DNA from: Manduca sexta
Taxonomy: Eukaryota > Arthropoda > Insecta > Lepidoptera > Sphingidae
Length of the DNA: 64,000 nucleotides
Direction of reading: 5' to 3'
Assembly: GCF_014839805.1 (NCBI RefSeq)
Contig: NC_051135.1
Coordinates: 12,093,291 to 12,157,290 of the forward strand
In this document: positions 1-11,854 of the stretch, in pieces
Numbering within the stretch: the first letter of the stretch is position 1
How the letters are laid out: the number at the start of each line of letters is the position of its first letter
Translations under genes and position numbers: made by a program
Notes under the pieces: model-generated
Told to the model about the DNA's origin: nothing
Databases searched by the model: none
The model's input: only the letters and a program-made list of their open reading frames with translations

Positions 1-770
1 GTAAATTTGCCAGCTCTGAATTAGTGTAGTTTATCATATTTATACAAGATTCTAGTGGATTACAAAACTAATGTTATTTTTTCTTCTAATGCATTTTTAG
101 AAATATGTGATGAAATAATGGATTTCCTACTACTATAATATATGGATGTTGTAATAATAGTTAACTATAGTATTATAATAATTGTATATTAACACTGCTG
201 TATACGATGTTACAGGAAATATAAGAAGCCTTGTGAACACTGTACTGCAACATACATGTAGATTTTACGCAAGATGTTCTTTGTGAATTAGATTATAAGC
301 ACCTGGCTTTAAACCTCATAATTTCAAAACAAATCCTTAACACACTACGACCCATGATGATTAAATTTTTTACATAGTAGACTATCAAGGTATCTTAATT
401 GAATGCAAGCAATTTAAATGAAACGAAAAATTACCCACTTAATAGTATTATTTACGAATGTATACATTACTTTGATAAATATTGTGTACACCTTTAAGTT
501 GGTTGTGCATCAGAATATTACCATCGTTATACTATTCTTGTGTAAATAAGCTGGAGAAGCTAAAATAAATAAATAAAAAGAATTGTTCATAAATTCCGAT
601 AAAGTTGTAGAAAGCCCGACATTTTAGTGTTATTTTGATTTTGAAATCTACCTCTACTATAAAGTATAAACAATACTTTAAGCAATATGTATTAGTTGTT
701 ACTTAACACTTATAATAATTAACTTAATAATTATTTTTTCATATTTATTAAAAGCTATTTCTTTTCGCAG
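1..770. other. AT-rich flank, no gene seen
   Basis: This stretch precedes the first intact FLYWCH exon. It is AT-rich with frequent stops in all frames. I see no coding exon, RNA gene or clear repeat. The last ~40 bases form the pyrimidine-rich acceptor region of the exon at 771. Confidence 0.5.
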
Positions 771-991
771 TACCTATTTATTCCTACACAAAGAGAGGCA
801 ATCGCATTCTGAATCTTGAAGGATGCAAGTTCAATTTGATCCGTTCGACCGGGAAGGGCACTTATTGGGCTTGTAACCAGACCTTCAAGGGCTGCAAGGC
901 CACTATCTTCACCTGCGACGACATCATTGTAAAGAAAAGACACGCCCATAACCACACTGCATTTTTTTTACCGATAAATGCTGAGTATTAA
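771..991 (+). CDS. mod(mdg4): FLYWCH terminal exon 1, mod(mdg4)-type
   Basis: Alternative 3' exon supplying the DNA- or protein-contacting zinc finger of one isoform of a BTB chromatin protein; the shared N-terminal part lies outside the window. The acceptor is cttttcgcag at 761-770, then two bases and 72 codons to TAA at 989-991. Motifs in order: Y-T-K-R-G-N-R-I-L, G-C-K-F, Y-W-A-C, G-C-K-A-T, H-N-H. A short hydrophobic tail (TAFFLPINAEY) follows. An AATAAA lies at 1430-1435. Closest local relatives are the exon at 2732 and the broken one at 2251. The family assignment is firm; the gene name is inferred from the array. Confidence 0.88.
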
Positions 992-2250
992 ACCATCGAA
1001 TTCATTTAATTATTTTCTATTAAATGCTGTATTGTACTCAATAGTCTACCCTAATAGCAGCGTTGATTTATATTGAATTAAGTTTTTTAAGAAAGTAGTG
1101 ACGAATAGTGTCTTAAGAATGTAACCTGTGCATCTTTAATCACGAGTGAATAGGCATCTTCTAGGCCAGCGTGCTCTACCGTAGACCATTTCATCACTTA
1201 TCATCAGGCGAGATAGTGGGCAAAAGCAAGACTATATGCTATAAAAATATGTTCCTTTCCACGTTTCGTTTCGATGTAATTTCTTGGTAACTTGAGGCTT
1301 ATAAGAATGTGGTATTTGTTAATGAGAGTTATTATGTATATTTTAAGACTTATGTCGTAAGTTTGGTTATCTGACATGTTGCTGTTTTGTTATTGGTTAA
1401 AAGTTATATATTATATAATTAATTGTATAAATAAACATTGCTATAATTGTTAGCATAAAAATATGTTAAAGTTGTAGCTGTCATAGCAATTTGGTGAAGC
1501 TTCTTTGGATAAGATATACATATGTTTTGTATTAAAAAATTAAAAAGAAATAGGCATTAGTAAATATTCCATAATCGTTTAAAAACTATTAATCGATTTA
1601 TGTAAAATAATCTGTGAATTATTCAATAAGGGTTGAAAAATTTTGAAGCAATATTGTCTTTCTAGTAGTTTATAGCAGTTAGAACGAATATATACCAAAG
1701 AATTCTTAGTAATTAGTCATTATTAGAATTATGATTATATAAATATATTATCCTATTTTAATTTAACAACTAATACTGCTGATTTTTTTATTTTATATTA
1801 GTTATGCATAAAAATCTTATTGTCTGTATTCATTATATAGTTATTTTAATAATTTAAATAAAATAATAAATTCTTAAAAATAAAAAATATATTTTATAAA
1901 CGTGCGAAAATAGTGGTAGTTTATTTCTTTATGTGAAAGATAAGATTTAATTCGGTGTAATTTTTTTTTAGAATTTAAAAACTGATTTGTATTTAGTTAG
2001 GAGTGAAATTATGGAAATGAGAAAGTTTATTTCAATTATGACTACGTATGTTTACGGATGTGTAACCATCTACGCAGAAACCATTGAAGGTATTTTGATG
2101 TAACGGTTGCACGTTACAAAGATATGTTTTGGAATTAAAAGTAAGTTATATTTTGTTCTGGAAAAGTAAACAATAAACTGTTATTCCGGCAAGGTTTTTT
2201 AATGCGATCCAAGCGGCGAGCACTCTATAATAGATACTAGTTTTTTTCAG
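992..2250. other. Inter-exon spacer, nothing recognised
   Basis: AT-rich spacer with a candidate polyadenylation signal AATAAA at 1430-1435 for the exon ending at 991. No further gene or clear repeat seen. Confidence 0.4.
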
Positions 2251-2381
2251 AAACAACTATTTCCTTAAAAATGAAGAACGAGAATCTCTTGTATTTCAGT
2301 TGTAAATACAAGGACATGATCTCCACCGACAAGAGGAATTATTGGCTCTGTAACCAGACGTACAAGGGATGCAGGATTTGA
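2251..2381 (+). pseudogene. Broken FLYWCH exon (no H-x-H)
   Basis: A good acceptor (tttttttcag, 2241-2250) and the standard two-base entry lead into 42 codons that align with the neighbouring exons at 771 and 2732: S-C-K-Y-K, Y-W-L-C-N-Q-T-Y-K-G-C-R. Then the frame hits TGA at 2379-2381. Just after, another frame continues the family pattern (I-T-L-D-R-I-V-K), so a deletion near 2376 removed the A-T block and shifted the frame; the H-x-H pair is lost. It could still be spliced as a truncated finger, but without the zinc-binding histidines it is most likely decayed. Confidence 0.75.
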
Positions 2382-2731
2382 TCACACTTGATCGCATCGT
2401 AAAAACATTCTGATGTTATGGCATCGACAAAAGGTTGAAGAAAATTTAAACCTGCGCCGATTTTAGTCTTTAAATATTGTTCGTACATAGATTCAATTAC
2501 TTAACTTTTAAGTACTATTTTGCAATAATGTTATAGGCTTTAGTTCACTGTAAGTAACAAATAACTTAAAGTTTTATGTATTACTGTTAAATAAAACGTG
2601 TTTAAAAATTATTAAATATCATTTTACATTTACGACTAATAAGTAAAATAGAAATTGAATGAACACTACATTTAAAAATTGGTCTGTGAATTATATTATT
2701 CTAAATGTACCCAAAACTGTTTTTTCTTCAG

Positions 2732-2946
2732 ATTTTACTGTCTCCCACACGAAAAGAGGCAAGCGTTTGCTAACTCTCGACGGGTGTAAGTACAACGAGA
2801 TCAATGCGAACGGTAACAGGATCTATTGGGCGTGCAACCAGACGTACAGAGGATGTAGAGCCACCGTGGTCACCTACGAAAACCATATTATAAAGAGAAA
2901 AAACCAACATTACCATAATATACAGCAGTATCGGGATGGCTCGTAA
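2732..2946 (+). CDS. mod(mdg4): FLYWCH terminal exon 2, mod(mdg4)-type
   Basis: Acceptor tttttcttcag ends at 2731; two bases then 70 codons to TAA (2944-2946). Motifs: H-T-K-R-G-K-R-L-L, D-G-C-K-Y, Y-W-A-C, G-C-R-A-T, then H-Y-H within a basic segment, and a tail IQQYRDGS. An AATAAA overlaps the region right after the stop (2951-2956). Nearly the same residue pattern as the exon at 771, so the two look like tandem duplicates with the broken copy at 2251 between them. Confidence 0.88.
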
Positions 2947-3397
2947 TCATAATAAAATGATGTTGATTGAAAAAGTAAGTGTTTCGTTTATTTTTTTTGA
3001 AATAAGAAAGTTAAATAAATATATTGACTGTTTTTGCTGTACGATTTGTGAACATTTTCTAATAGATTGTATGCAATAAGGGTAGTTATGTCAAAACGTA
3101 TATAGTGTACGTTATATTTAATTTAATTTTAAGGTTAAGAAAACAAGAATAACTTACGCCCAATTTAAAATTAGATTTTGTTAACTGTGTGTTTTATTTT
3201 TCTTTTTATACTTTTTTTTGTTGTTCTGATGTGTGCGTAGAAAAATAAATGCTTTTTTTAAATGTTTTTTTTTTTGTCTTGTATGTTAGAACATATCTTG
3301 CCTTGGTAAATTGTATACATGAACATCATCTATCCTTTAAAATGAACCTATTTTTTTTATTTTATCATGGTTTTTTATATTATATTTTATTATTGAA

Positions 3398-3727
3398 GCG
3401 ACGATAGCCTAGTTGGGTATGGAACGGTCTGCCGAGACGAATGTCCGCAGGTTCAAATCCCAAGGGCACACACCTCTGACTTTTCTAAAAAATCATGTGT
3501 GTACTCTTTGTGAATTTATCGTTCGCTTTAACGGTGAAGGAAAACATCGTGAGGAAACCTGCACATCTGAGAAGTTCCTCTGTAGGAATTTCGAAGGTGT
3601 GTGAAGTCTACCAATCCGCACTAGGCCAGCGTGGTGGACTAAGGCCTAATCCCTCTCAGTAGTAGAGGAGGCCCGTGCTCAGCAGTGGGCGAGTATATAA
3701 TACAGGGCTGATATTATTATTATTATA
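3398..3727 (+). repeat. tRNA-headed SINE, full length
   Basis: A ~320-bp element with a tRNA-like head (GATAGCCTAGTTGGG as A box, GGTTCAAATCC as B box), a body shared by the copies at 4984, 24124 and 33728, and an ATT-rich tail (gatattattattatt). This is a typical lepidopteran SINE of the Metulj/HaSE kind; the exact family name is not certain. Confidence 0.85.
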
Positions 3728-3800
3728 TTATATTATATTTTACTACCGACGTTTCAAAGACTTTGCAGCCTTCATGGTCACGGAGGAACTGAGATGTCGG
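3728..3800 (-). repeat. Dispersed repeat fragment (cgacgtttc family)
   Basis: Reverse orientation of the tract also seen at 6505, 10690 and 25930 (gaaggctgcaaagtcttcgaaacgtcgg). It abuts the SINE tail. Likely the end of a non-LTR or non-autonomous element. Confidence 0.5.
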
Positions 3801-4471
3801 TCGACTGAAAAGTCAAATTACATACATTTTACAATTATGTAAAATGGTTTTTTTTAGCTGTTGACGGTCTGATTTACGAAGAATGAGCTCACATTGTCTG
3901 AAATGTCTTGAAATCAAGCAGTCGGTCTTTTAGTTTCCGTTTTAATGATTTTTTTTGGACGAACTAATTTAGTATAGTTATACTCGTAGTTTGGCGATGT
4001 CTATTCCGCGGTATAACGAGTTATTTATTTAAATAAATAATTATTTAATTACTTATTTATTTACCCCACAAATAACTGGTATTCAAATAAAAATTACACT
4101 AAAATAAATGTTGTTTTTTGTAGATAATGTTTCCATTAATAAGTAAATGTATTCAGAAGTATGTACAATATCTTTACGACTATGTGTGGGATCATGCTTC
4201 GTTTTTAAATGTATGTTTAGTATGCCTCCTAAAGAATGTCAAATCATATTTCTTTTTCAATGAAATGAAGGAGTCCTGGAATATTTCGAATGCATGTTAT
4301 TATGTGAGTATTGCATCCAACGTGTCTGACAAAACCTCCTTGTGTCTCCCCTAGAGTAATCTTTTGTATTTTCTTACACAAAACAGTCTAATTTCAACCT
4401 ATCAAAGCAGTACTTAAAGTACTCGTAATTCTGTTTTCCATAGTAATTTCTACATAAACGTTTAATTGCAG

Positions 4472-4719
4472 TAATATTCGAGACACTCGGCGGAAAGCAG
4501 TACCTACTTTTTAACGGGCATCGATTCACCAAAAACAAAGTGATTGGTCCCAAAACATGGTGGGTGTGTTCCAAGAGATGCTCCACTAAATGCAAGTCTT
4601 CCATCACCACGATCTACAAGAACATCATCAAAATCGGACAACCACATTCACACCATCCCGACATTGCACACTATGAGGTGGGGATTGGAATTTCGAAAAA
4701 CAATTTATATTATTTCTGA
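4472..4719 (+). CDS. mod(mdg4): FLYWCH terminal exon 3, mod(mdg4)-type
   Basis: Acceptor tttaattgcag ends at 4471; two bases then 81 codons to TGA (4717-4719). Motifs: G-G-K-Q-Y-L-L-F-N-G-H-R-F, T-W-W-V-C, K-C-K-S-S, then P-H-S-H-H. The 25-residue tail (E-V-G-I-G-I-S-K-N-N-L-Y-Y-F at the end) is longer than in neighbouring first-half exons. A His-rich cluster gives more than one possible zinc-binding pair. Confidence 0.86.
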
Positions 4720-4983
4720 ATTTGGTGATGGCGAGATATTGGAATAGAGAATCGGAAAAGAGCCTGGTGGAGCTGATGATAAAATCGGGTTCGACATATC
4801 TGCGAGTGTAAGCAGAGAAGGAATGATGCCAGAAATTTGCGAGAATAACCTTTATAAACATTACGCTAAATGTTAGCAGCTGTAGGAGTAATCATGAAGA
4901 AATATGGCGCGGCTTGCGGTTAGAGCTTTAATTTTAATTACTATGTCTAGCAGTGTTATTGTTGATGATAAATTACTAGTTGC

Positions 4984-5317
4984 AATAATAATAATAATAA
5001 TATCAGCCCTGTATTATATACTTGCCCACTGCTGAGCACGGGCCTCCTCTACTACTGAGAGGGATTAGGCCTTAGTCCACCACGCTGGCCTAGTGCGGAT
5101 TGGTAGACTTCACACACCTTCGAAATTCCTCTAGAGGAACTTCTCAGATGTGCAGGTTTCCTCACGATGTTTTCCTTCACCGTTAAAGCGAACGATAAAT
5201 ACACAAAGAATACACACATGATTTTTTAGAAAAGTCAGAGGTGTGTGCCCTTGGGATTTGAACCTGCGAACATTCGTCTCGGCAGACCGTTCCATACCCA
5301 ACTAGGCTATCGTCGCT
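4984..5317 (-). repeat. tRNA-headed SINE, full length, reverse
   Basis: Same element as at 3398 in opposite orientation, ATT/AAT tail at the left and tRNA-like head (B box reverse GGATTTGAACC) at the right. With the copy at 3398 it brackets exon 3 as an inverted pair about 1.6 kb apart, able to fold in RNA. Confidence 0.85.
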
Positions 5318-5691
5318 AGTTGCAATATTTCTCGATAATTCATTATGGTGTGGTAGTTATAGCTTATTTGTGAGGCTTATGTAATCATAGCAGTTCGTAA
5401 TGAAAAGAAAATCTGTAGTTAGAAATTGTTTAATAAATTTATCTGTAATTTAATATTATATAATATGTGAATTAATCATAATAAAAAATATGTGTCCATT
5501 TATTGCTTCGATTGATCCCATTTACAGTTTACGATTTAATTTTAAAGAATATTGTGTAATACACGGACTTTGTACGATTCAAAATGCACCAAGTAATGGG
5601 AATAAGTGTTGTGTGTAACTTCAATATCTTATAGATTAGTATTAAAAACATTTGACTAATGTTTGTTATTGAATTGCCGTTATGTTTACAG

Positions 5692-5894
5692 GTTATAATA
5701 TGGTGACCAATGAAAGTGGAACTAAAACATTTATGTGGTACCATGGTTATCGTTACTCGAAACATCACACTGTGGGACACAGGGTGTGGTGGGTGTGTAG
5801 TAGAAGAAGATCTTTACGATGCCCTGCGTCCATGGTCACCTTCAATAAGAAACCGATTGATGTTAACGCAAAACATACTCATAAAAATTACTAA
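5692..5894 (+). CDS. mod(mdg4): FLYWCH terminal exon 4, mod(mdg4)-type
   Basis: Acceptor tatgtttacag ends at 5691; two bases then 66 codons to TAA. Motifs: N-E-S-G-T-K-T-F-M-W, H-G-Y-R-Y, V-W-W-V-C, R-C-P-A-S, K-H-T-H-K. The usual C-K-A is C-P-A here. It ends four residues after the second histidine. Confidence 0.87.
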
Positions 5895-7450
5895 TCATGT
5901 ATATTAATGGATTTTTATTGTTACTTGTTACATCATCTATATATAGTTTGTAAAAAGTACCATATTTTTAGATTTTTTATGTGTCTTCGCTGCTGGATTA
6001 GGACTATTCATTATTACATTAATGGACATGAATGACTAATGACTATGACATTAATGGAAATGTTTGAATCAAAACCTGCTTTAGTATTCCATTGTGGGTT
6101 TATGAGCCACCAAAAACTTCTTTTAGACTGTAATTTTCTCACGTGGATCTAAGGATAGCTTAAATCCTAGCGATGAGAATCCCATAAATGATTATCCTTA
6201 GTATTACACGTATTATACGACTAATTATAATCTTAATGATCTGACTTTGTCAATTCTTTGTTTTAAGCCTTAATTCTAATCTGTAGTCAACATTGATAAA
6301 TATAAAGTATGGTATATGCGTTACAGTTTACTATTTAGCTAAGAGCATTCGGTCTTATACGTTACCAGCTATCGTTACCGTCTCTACTATTCAACAAAGC
6401 AATATCATTTTAGTAACTCAACATCATATACGAATTAATTTAAGCGTATTAAAGTACAATATATTAAACTATTTTACGCTGCACCTTCGTGATCACGCTG
6501 CGTACCACGAAGGCTGCAAATTGTTAGAAACGTCGTGAAATAATTATAATATAAAAAAGTGCGATAAAATCCGTAAAATAGTTTTATTTAAATGTTTAAC
6601 ATTCACGTAAACATGAGAAATCATTGCTCTCTCATTATTTGAAATCTTACTTATTAATGTTTGTTTCATAAAATGCATTCATTAGACAAGATTTGCATCA
6701 TATATTGTTCATATGTAGCACCGCATGATGAGCGACGAACAATATATAATATAATGTGATTCAAGAGTGTTCTGCCACTTGTATATCATAGTTATGTAAG
6801 CTGTATATATAGGTTTCCTAATAAACATGGTACAGCTAGTATTGCGATATTCACATCCGCTTCCGCCAATATTAATCTATCTTTAGTTGATTTCGATTTT
6901 TTTATTACTTTTTGTATGTAATGTTGTTAATTTTGTTGGCAACACTTCATAAATAAAATAAAATAAAAATCTATGATCTTTAACGCGAGGCGTCGCACAC
7001 TCTACATGCAAATGCAGACGTATAAAGTCCTCAGTCGAGTTATATTATAAACAAGACGAATTTTATGCCTTTGTACCACGTTTATTGGTAAAGCAACAAT
7101 ATACATAATATGTATTTCCTCTGAGAGTTGTCTAACAATCTAGTCGATATGTCTGTTATTTGATTTTATAGTGATATTAAAGTATTAATCTGTGTGTTGT
7201 GATAGTTTCCTGCAATAATAATAAATTGATTTTAACGCTATATAATTTCTTTTATTAATTGATCATCTTTAGAATAATTGGTTGTCGAAAATTATTTACA
7301 TAATTTACTGAATTTTAAACGTGAGTATTATGATATTAAACTATATTATCACTTTTTTAAACCAATTTCTTGTATTATCTATTGATTCAGTTGGTTTTTT
7401 GCCGTAATACTGTAGTAATAATTAATTAATAATCAAAATACTTGTTCCAG
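5895..7450. other. Spacer with one dispersed-repeat copy
   Basis: About 6505-6630 matches the repeat found at 9235, 10690 and 25930 (gtgcgataaaatccgtaaaa ... aacattcacgtaaa). The rest is AT-rich with no recognisable exon. An AATAAAATAAAAT tract sits near 6952. Confidence 0.45.
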
Positions 7451-7647
7451 AAGAAGCCGTGTTTGGATTGTCGAACCGAGGTAATCCTGTAATTTTGCAC
7501 AGCGGCTACAAGTTTCTGAAGGAGCGAGACTTCGGAGCGAAGACCAGATGGTCCTGCGTCAAGAAGAGGACCGTAAAATGCACAGCCGCTCTCACCACTG
7601 TGGACAGTGTCATTATCAAAATCGCGGGGACACACAACCATGACTAA
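7451..7647 (+). CDS. mod(mdg4): FLYWCH terminal exon 5, mod(mdg4)-type
   Basis: Acceptor cttgttccag ends at 7450; entry aa then 64 codons to TAA. Motifs: S-N-R-G-N-P-V-I-L, S-G-Y-K-F, R-W-S-C, K-C-T-A-A, T-H-N-H-D. The entry dinucleotide aa means the shared upstream exon cannot end in T, since that would make TAA. Confidence 0.88.
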
Positions 7648-8804
7648 CGCAATTTATTAGGGCATAGATACCTTAGGATAATGCGATACAGGCACAGGGG
7701 TCCCGAAAACAGAGGGTCCTAGCATCAGTATATTTTTTTTAGGTCACCAGATTGATTAAACTAAGAAAGCATGTTACCTATCTAAAGTTTGGTCGTGTTA
7801 TACATTGGGTCTGGAGGCCCCATTTTTGTTGGTACTGGGGCTCTGGGTTAGATAGCTGGGCCACAGGTTTATTATGGTACATCGAGAACTGCTCAACTTA
7901 CATATCGAGTTGGAATTTCGAACTTCTCCCTATGATAAATTTCTATGCGGGATAAAGATAAATTAGTGTTCCTTGAAACTCGCCGAGCTTTACAGCTCGG
8001 TGTCATTGTGCATGCCACTGCTGTTACTGGCTTACAGGAGTTGTCGTGGTGAGTGTGAGAGCGGGAAAGTCTTTAATCTACATATCGAGAGATGGAAGAA
8101 CTGTATAAAACAGTAGTTGCTTTATTAAATGCAGAATGTCCTGATTTTGTATGAGATGTGCGTCTGTACTGTTCGCCTTTTGCCAACAGTGACGAAGGCT
8201 CGTACTTATGTGTAATATTAAGCAACTAATGGTGAACTGTGATTTATGTGGTAGGTATTTTGGGGTTAGGCAGGCATTAATCTTTTAACACTAGTGTGAT
8301 CCAGAGATTGTGACTTAGTTAATTATTGGGCAGATCCATTGAGATTATAATTGTTAAAATATGGGTATTTGTTATATTTCTGCCTACTCTTTACCGAACG
8401 TGATATTGTTATTTGTTTTTTAAATATTGTTTTGTGTAGTTGTATAAAGATTATAGTGAATTGTTTTATTTCCGTAAATAACAAGAAATGCGTTTTTTTA
8501 TTTTTATGGTGTTAAGAAATCACTGATTGTATGTACTTTATTTAATTGTAATTGAAGAGGGATTTAGATATAATTTAATAAATAGTTATTATTTTTATAT
8601 ACAGGCGTTTCATTGTTCTTTAAAAATACGCAGTCAAAATTAAAAATCGAATTAATTTTTAGATTGCGTGTATATACGGTAGGTACAAATAAATAATATA
8701 AGAGGTTGCATCGCAGTATAGTACTTCTAAATTTCAACGAAAATATATGAAGTCTATTGGATCAGTTATAATGCCTTTTTCTTTTCTACGTAACGTTTCC
8801 ACAG
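7648..8804. other. Spacer, nothing recognised
   Basis: Contains a small perfect hairpin (ccgagct/agctcgg, around 7983-8000) and a relatively GC-richer tract 7690-7930 that may be transposon debris. No exon with FLYWCH spacing is visible on either strand. Confidence 0.35.
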
Positions 8805-8995
8805 ATATATTCTTCACGACGACTCGTCTTGGGAAACCGGTGATGATAATCGGAATGTACAGGTTTAACTGCAGGAGCGATTGCAAAGGACCCCACATCA
8901 GGTGGGTCTGTGGGAAGAAGGATAAGAGATGTCGCGCCTCCGCCATTACACTGGATGGGGACATTATCAAGTTGAATAACTTACATAATCATTGA
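8805..8995 (+). CDS. mod(mdg4): FLYWCH terminal exon 6, mod(mdg4)-type
   Basis: Acceptor cgtttccacag ends at 8804; two bases then 62 codons to TGA. Motifs: T-R-L-G-K-P-V-M-I-I-G, Y-R-F, R-W-V-C, R-C-R-A-S, L-H-N-H directly before the stop. An in-frame ATG upstream (8747) belongs to the intron side and is not the likely start, because the family enters at the acceptor. Confidence 0.88.
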
Positions 8996-9234
8996 AATAC
9001 GTGTTTTAATTTTTTTTTGTTATGTCTGTGTTGTTAAAAATAGTAAATCTCAGTAAGTAAAGTTTGCGTTTTTCAAAACTGAGCCCAGACAACTGTTTCT
9101 AATTGCCTTTACATTTAATGAAGGAATAAGGTTTTAAAAATAAATTGTAATTGTCTATATGTCACGGATTCCATACTTTATAATTGTGTATTACAAAAAA
9201 CGTATCCTATTTAATCCATAAATTATAATTTAAA

Positions 9235-9300
9235 AAATTGCGATAATATCCAAAAAATCGATTTATTTTAATGTCTAATTCGCAAACAAAAGAAATCATT
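9235..9300 (+). repeat. Dispersed repeat fragment
   Basis: Short copy of the family seen at 6505, 10690 and 25930 (ttgcgataatatcc ... gtctaattcgc). Degenerate. Confidence 0.4.
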
Positions 9301-9476
9301 GTACCTGGGTTTCATTCCATTCGATCTATGTTTTTAGTTCAAAATCATTGTTATTAATAGTAACAATACCTAGATATAAATAAATTGTGCTGTACAAATA
9401 TGCCTTTTATTTATTACACCACAGGTAAATTGCACCTTATTTACATTGTAAACTGTATAATTGTTACGGATTTCAG

Positions 9477-9697
9477 AGGCAGTTATGATGCCCACAAAGC
9501 GTGGAAGCATGATGCTCTTACTCGACGGTAATACCTACATCAAGAATAAAACTTGGGGCGACGGGAAGAGTATATTTTGGGTGTGCAAGAAGCGAGCCTA
9601 TGGATGTAAAGCGACTGTTTTAACATTCGAAAATAATGTACTTAAAATAAAGGGTGAACACTCAAGTCACGAACTGAATTTCAAAGGGGTTGAATAA
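9477..9697 (+). CDS. mod(mdg4): FLYWCH terminal exon 7, mod(mdg4)-type (H-x2-H)
   Basis: Acceptor gatttcag ends at 9476; entry ag then 72 codons to TAA. Motifs: P-T-K-R-G-S-M-M-L-L-D-G, F-W-V-C, G-C-K-A-T, then H-S-S-H, with two residues between the histidines rather than one. Tail ELNFKGVE. Its N-terminal half resembles the exon at 11855 (P-T-K-R-G, N-K-x-W-G-x-G), marking them as a duplicated pair. Confidence 0.87.
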
Positions 9698-10295
9698 GAT
9701 TAATATGCGTAGGGATTTGGTTACGTCTGCCGTGTAGGTGATGCCTTAAAGAATGAACGTGATACACACAATAGAGTACTTGACGACTTTTTAAAAATAC
9801 ATTTATCATAAATGTATTTCATCTAAAATCTACCGAAAAAATAATTTTAAAAATCCATGCAATAATAAATAAGTTATAAAGCTTTGAAATTTGGTGGAAA
9901 GGAAAGCTGTCAAATTACAGTAATATGGAAATGTCGTCACCCAAACCCAACGGCTATAACGTTGCGTGAGCGACAAAAGGACAGCGCGATAACCCCACCA
10001 CGGCCCCACTTTTGCTCCCAAAAATATTTCAAATATGAATAACTGCTTTATTTTTCAACCAATTTGGTGGTGATTTCACAGAAGAATTTATTTTTCATAT
10101 TATTTTCTGTTACCTTTAAAATAATAAACTAAGTCAAACATGGGAAACTACCCCATTAGGTGGTCGATGGCCATTGTAACTTATAAGTTTAGTTTTAAAT
10201 TTCTATTATATTTTCGTTGTATTTGTTACTTGCAATTACTAGGTAACTTTATTTTATATACTTGCTATTGCATATATTGTGATAGGCGTGGGTAT
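9698..10295. other. Spacer, nothing recognised
   Basis: AT-rich with a short GC-richer patch at 9940-10015. No exon or clear repeat seen. Confidence 0.35.
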
Positions 10296-10530
10296 AGACG
10301 TATCGTTAATCTGGGCACGGGAAACTGATCTCATTGCCTTCGACGGTACCGAATGGGGTCCAAATAGAATGTCGACTGACGAGAGATGATTATCCCCGGC
10401 AAGCGGCACAATCATTGCTTGTTTGAACCAGATATACAAGCTGATCGCGGAACGCGGCACGCGTGGATGGCAGGTTTTGACACCTCATTTACGGTCGCTG
10501 CAGTTCCGGTTGATACGAAATATATCCAAC
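10296..10530 (+). repeat. Dispersed repeat B copy (gtcgactgacgagag family)
   Basis: Shares the blocks ggggtccaa-tagaatgtcgactgacgagag, agatatacaagctgatc and ggaacgcg with copies at 14316, 33520, 36186 and 55718. About 230 bp, non-coding, probably a non-autonomous element. Confidence 0.65.
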
Positions 10531-10689
10531 CACGAGCAAAGTTTTTATAACTAGTACTATATTTCATTGATATAACAATTTTATTCGTGGGCGCTATATA
10601 CTTAATATTTTATATTAATAATAGTTTGAGTAGTTAGGTGTCATATATTCAATAAAATTACGTTACAGATTTTTTTGTTATAATTTGTT

Positions 10690-10820
10690 TTTCAGTCCCA
10701 ATATCAGAGTGCAGCAGTCTTCAAAACGTCGGGAGTAATGTGACAAACAAACTCGTGAAAAAAATCTTTAGTATGTTTATTGCAATGTCAAACATTCGCG
10801 TAAAGACAAGGAATCATTAG
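10690..10820 (+). repeat. Dispersed repeat C copy
   Basis: Contains cttcaaaacgtcgggagtaa and, further on, aacattcgcgtaaagac, matching the copies near 6505 and 25930. Confidence 0.5.
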
Positions 10821-11263
10821 TTATTATTTTAATCTATACTTATAATAATATTAAATAAAAACGATATATTGCCAGGGTAACCAGAAATATGCTTAATCCA
10901 TCTTAATCTGAGGAGAGAGGTTAAGGTTTTACTAATTTTATCTATAACAGGAGCGGTGTCAATTATATGATTAAATAATTACAAATGATGTTAGTAAAGC
11001 AGTTTTATTTCGTTGCCTTTTCTACATCTCACATAAAATAGTATGGAGTTACTATCATTCATAGAAACAGTTTAATATCTATTTTTCGTTTAATGACGAT
11101 TAATAATCAAGTATAATAGGATGAACACTTGGTAATACTAAATACGCGTATAGTCAAATTTATATCGCCGTCTGTGTGTAAATAGTTGGAATTACATTTT
11201 TCACTGTAGGGATAGCGTTCCTCGACGGTGTTATTTAGCAGAATTCTTCCGCGTTCTTTGCGG

Positions 11264-11455
11264 TACCAGGGGCCTTATTCTCTATCCCGCACGTTATTTT
11301 AACAGTGCGTAACAAGAACGTAACACAACGCGTCATGTTTAGTACTATAGAAATTTGGCTAACAGAATACCATTCCACGCACATTTCTCGAAGATAACAT
11401 GACACGGCCGCGTTACGCGTTTACACTATCATACAGAATAAGGGCCCAGCTGTCG
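11264..11455. mobile_element. MITE with ggggccttattct terminal inverted repeats
   Basis: The left end ggggccttattctctat is mirrored by atacagaataagggccc at the right, about 190 bp apart, with internal inverted blocks (cgtaacacaacgcgtcatg / catgacacggccgcgttacg). No coding capacity. A typical lepidopteran MITE shape. Confidence 0.75.
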
Positions 11456-11854
11456 CTTGTAGTATTTTTAGACAGTTACGATTAAGAATTATCAAGAGAA
11501 TAGTCTATTATTTATTTTTATTTTATTAATTTAACTAGCCAGCAATTGTTTACACCAATACAATTTTCAAACGGAAACAATTAATATGACATATCTAAGT
11601 GCAACAATTTCTTACAAGCTAGTTCCACATGCACAAAATAGGTAATATTATATATAGGCTATTCTTACCTTATAGTTTGATAACGCATCGATCATGCGGT
11701 TATGTAGAAGTTTTTGGAGTGTGATCATTTATATGCGGTAAGTGTCCCACCATAATTAACGAATAGGTAAATGCTAAAGAAGATAGTCTAAAACAAATTA
11801 ACTTTTCAAATTACAGAAGATATGAAATACTATTAAACTATTACCTTTTTACAG

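Noticed and set aside
755..955. Minus-strand open frame over exon 1
   Set aside because: Antisense shadow: the + strand of the same bases has acceptor, FLYWCH spacing and stop. Similar antisense frames at 7426, 8734, 11833, 14706, 18465, 26396, 38623, 44188, 45922 and 53795 were dropped for the same reason.
3398..3470. tRNA-like sequence (A and B boxes)
   Set aside because: It is the head of a SINE, lacks a proper cloverleaf and is repeated in the window; not a tRNA gene.
3413..3604. 63-codon frame in the SINE
   Set aside because: Runs through a tRNA-headed SINE present in several copies; the same frame is broken in the others.
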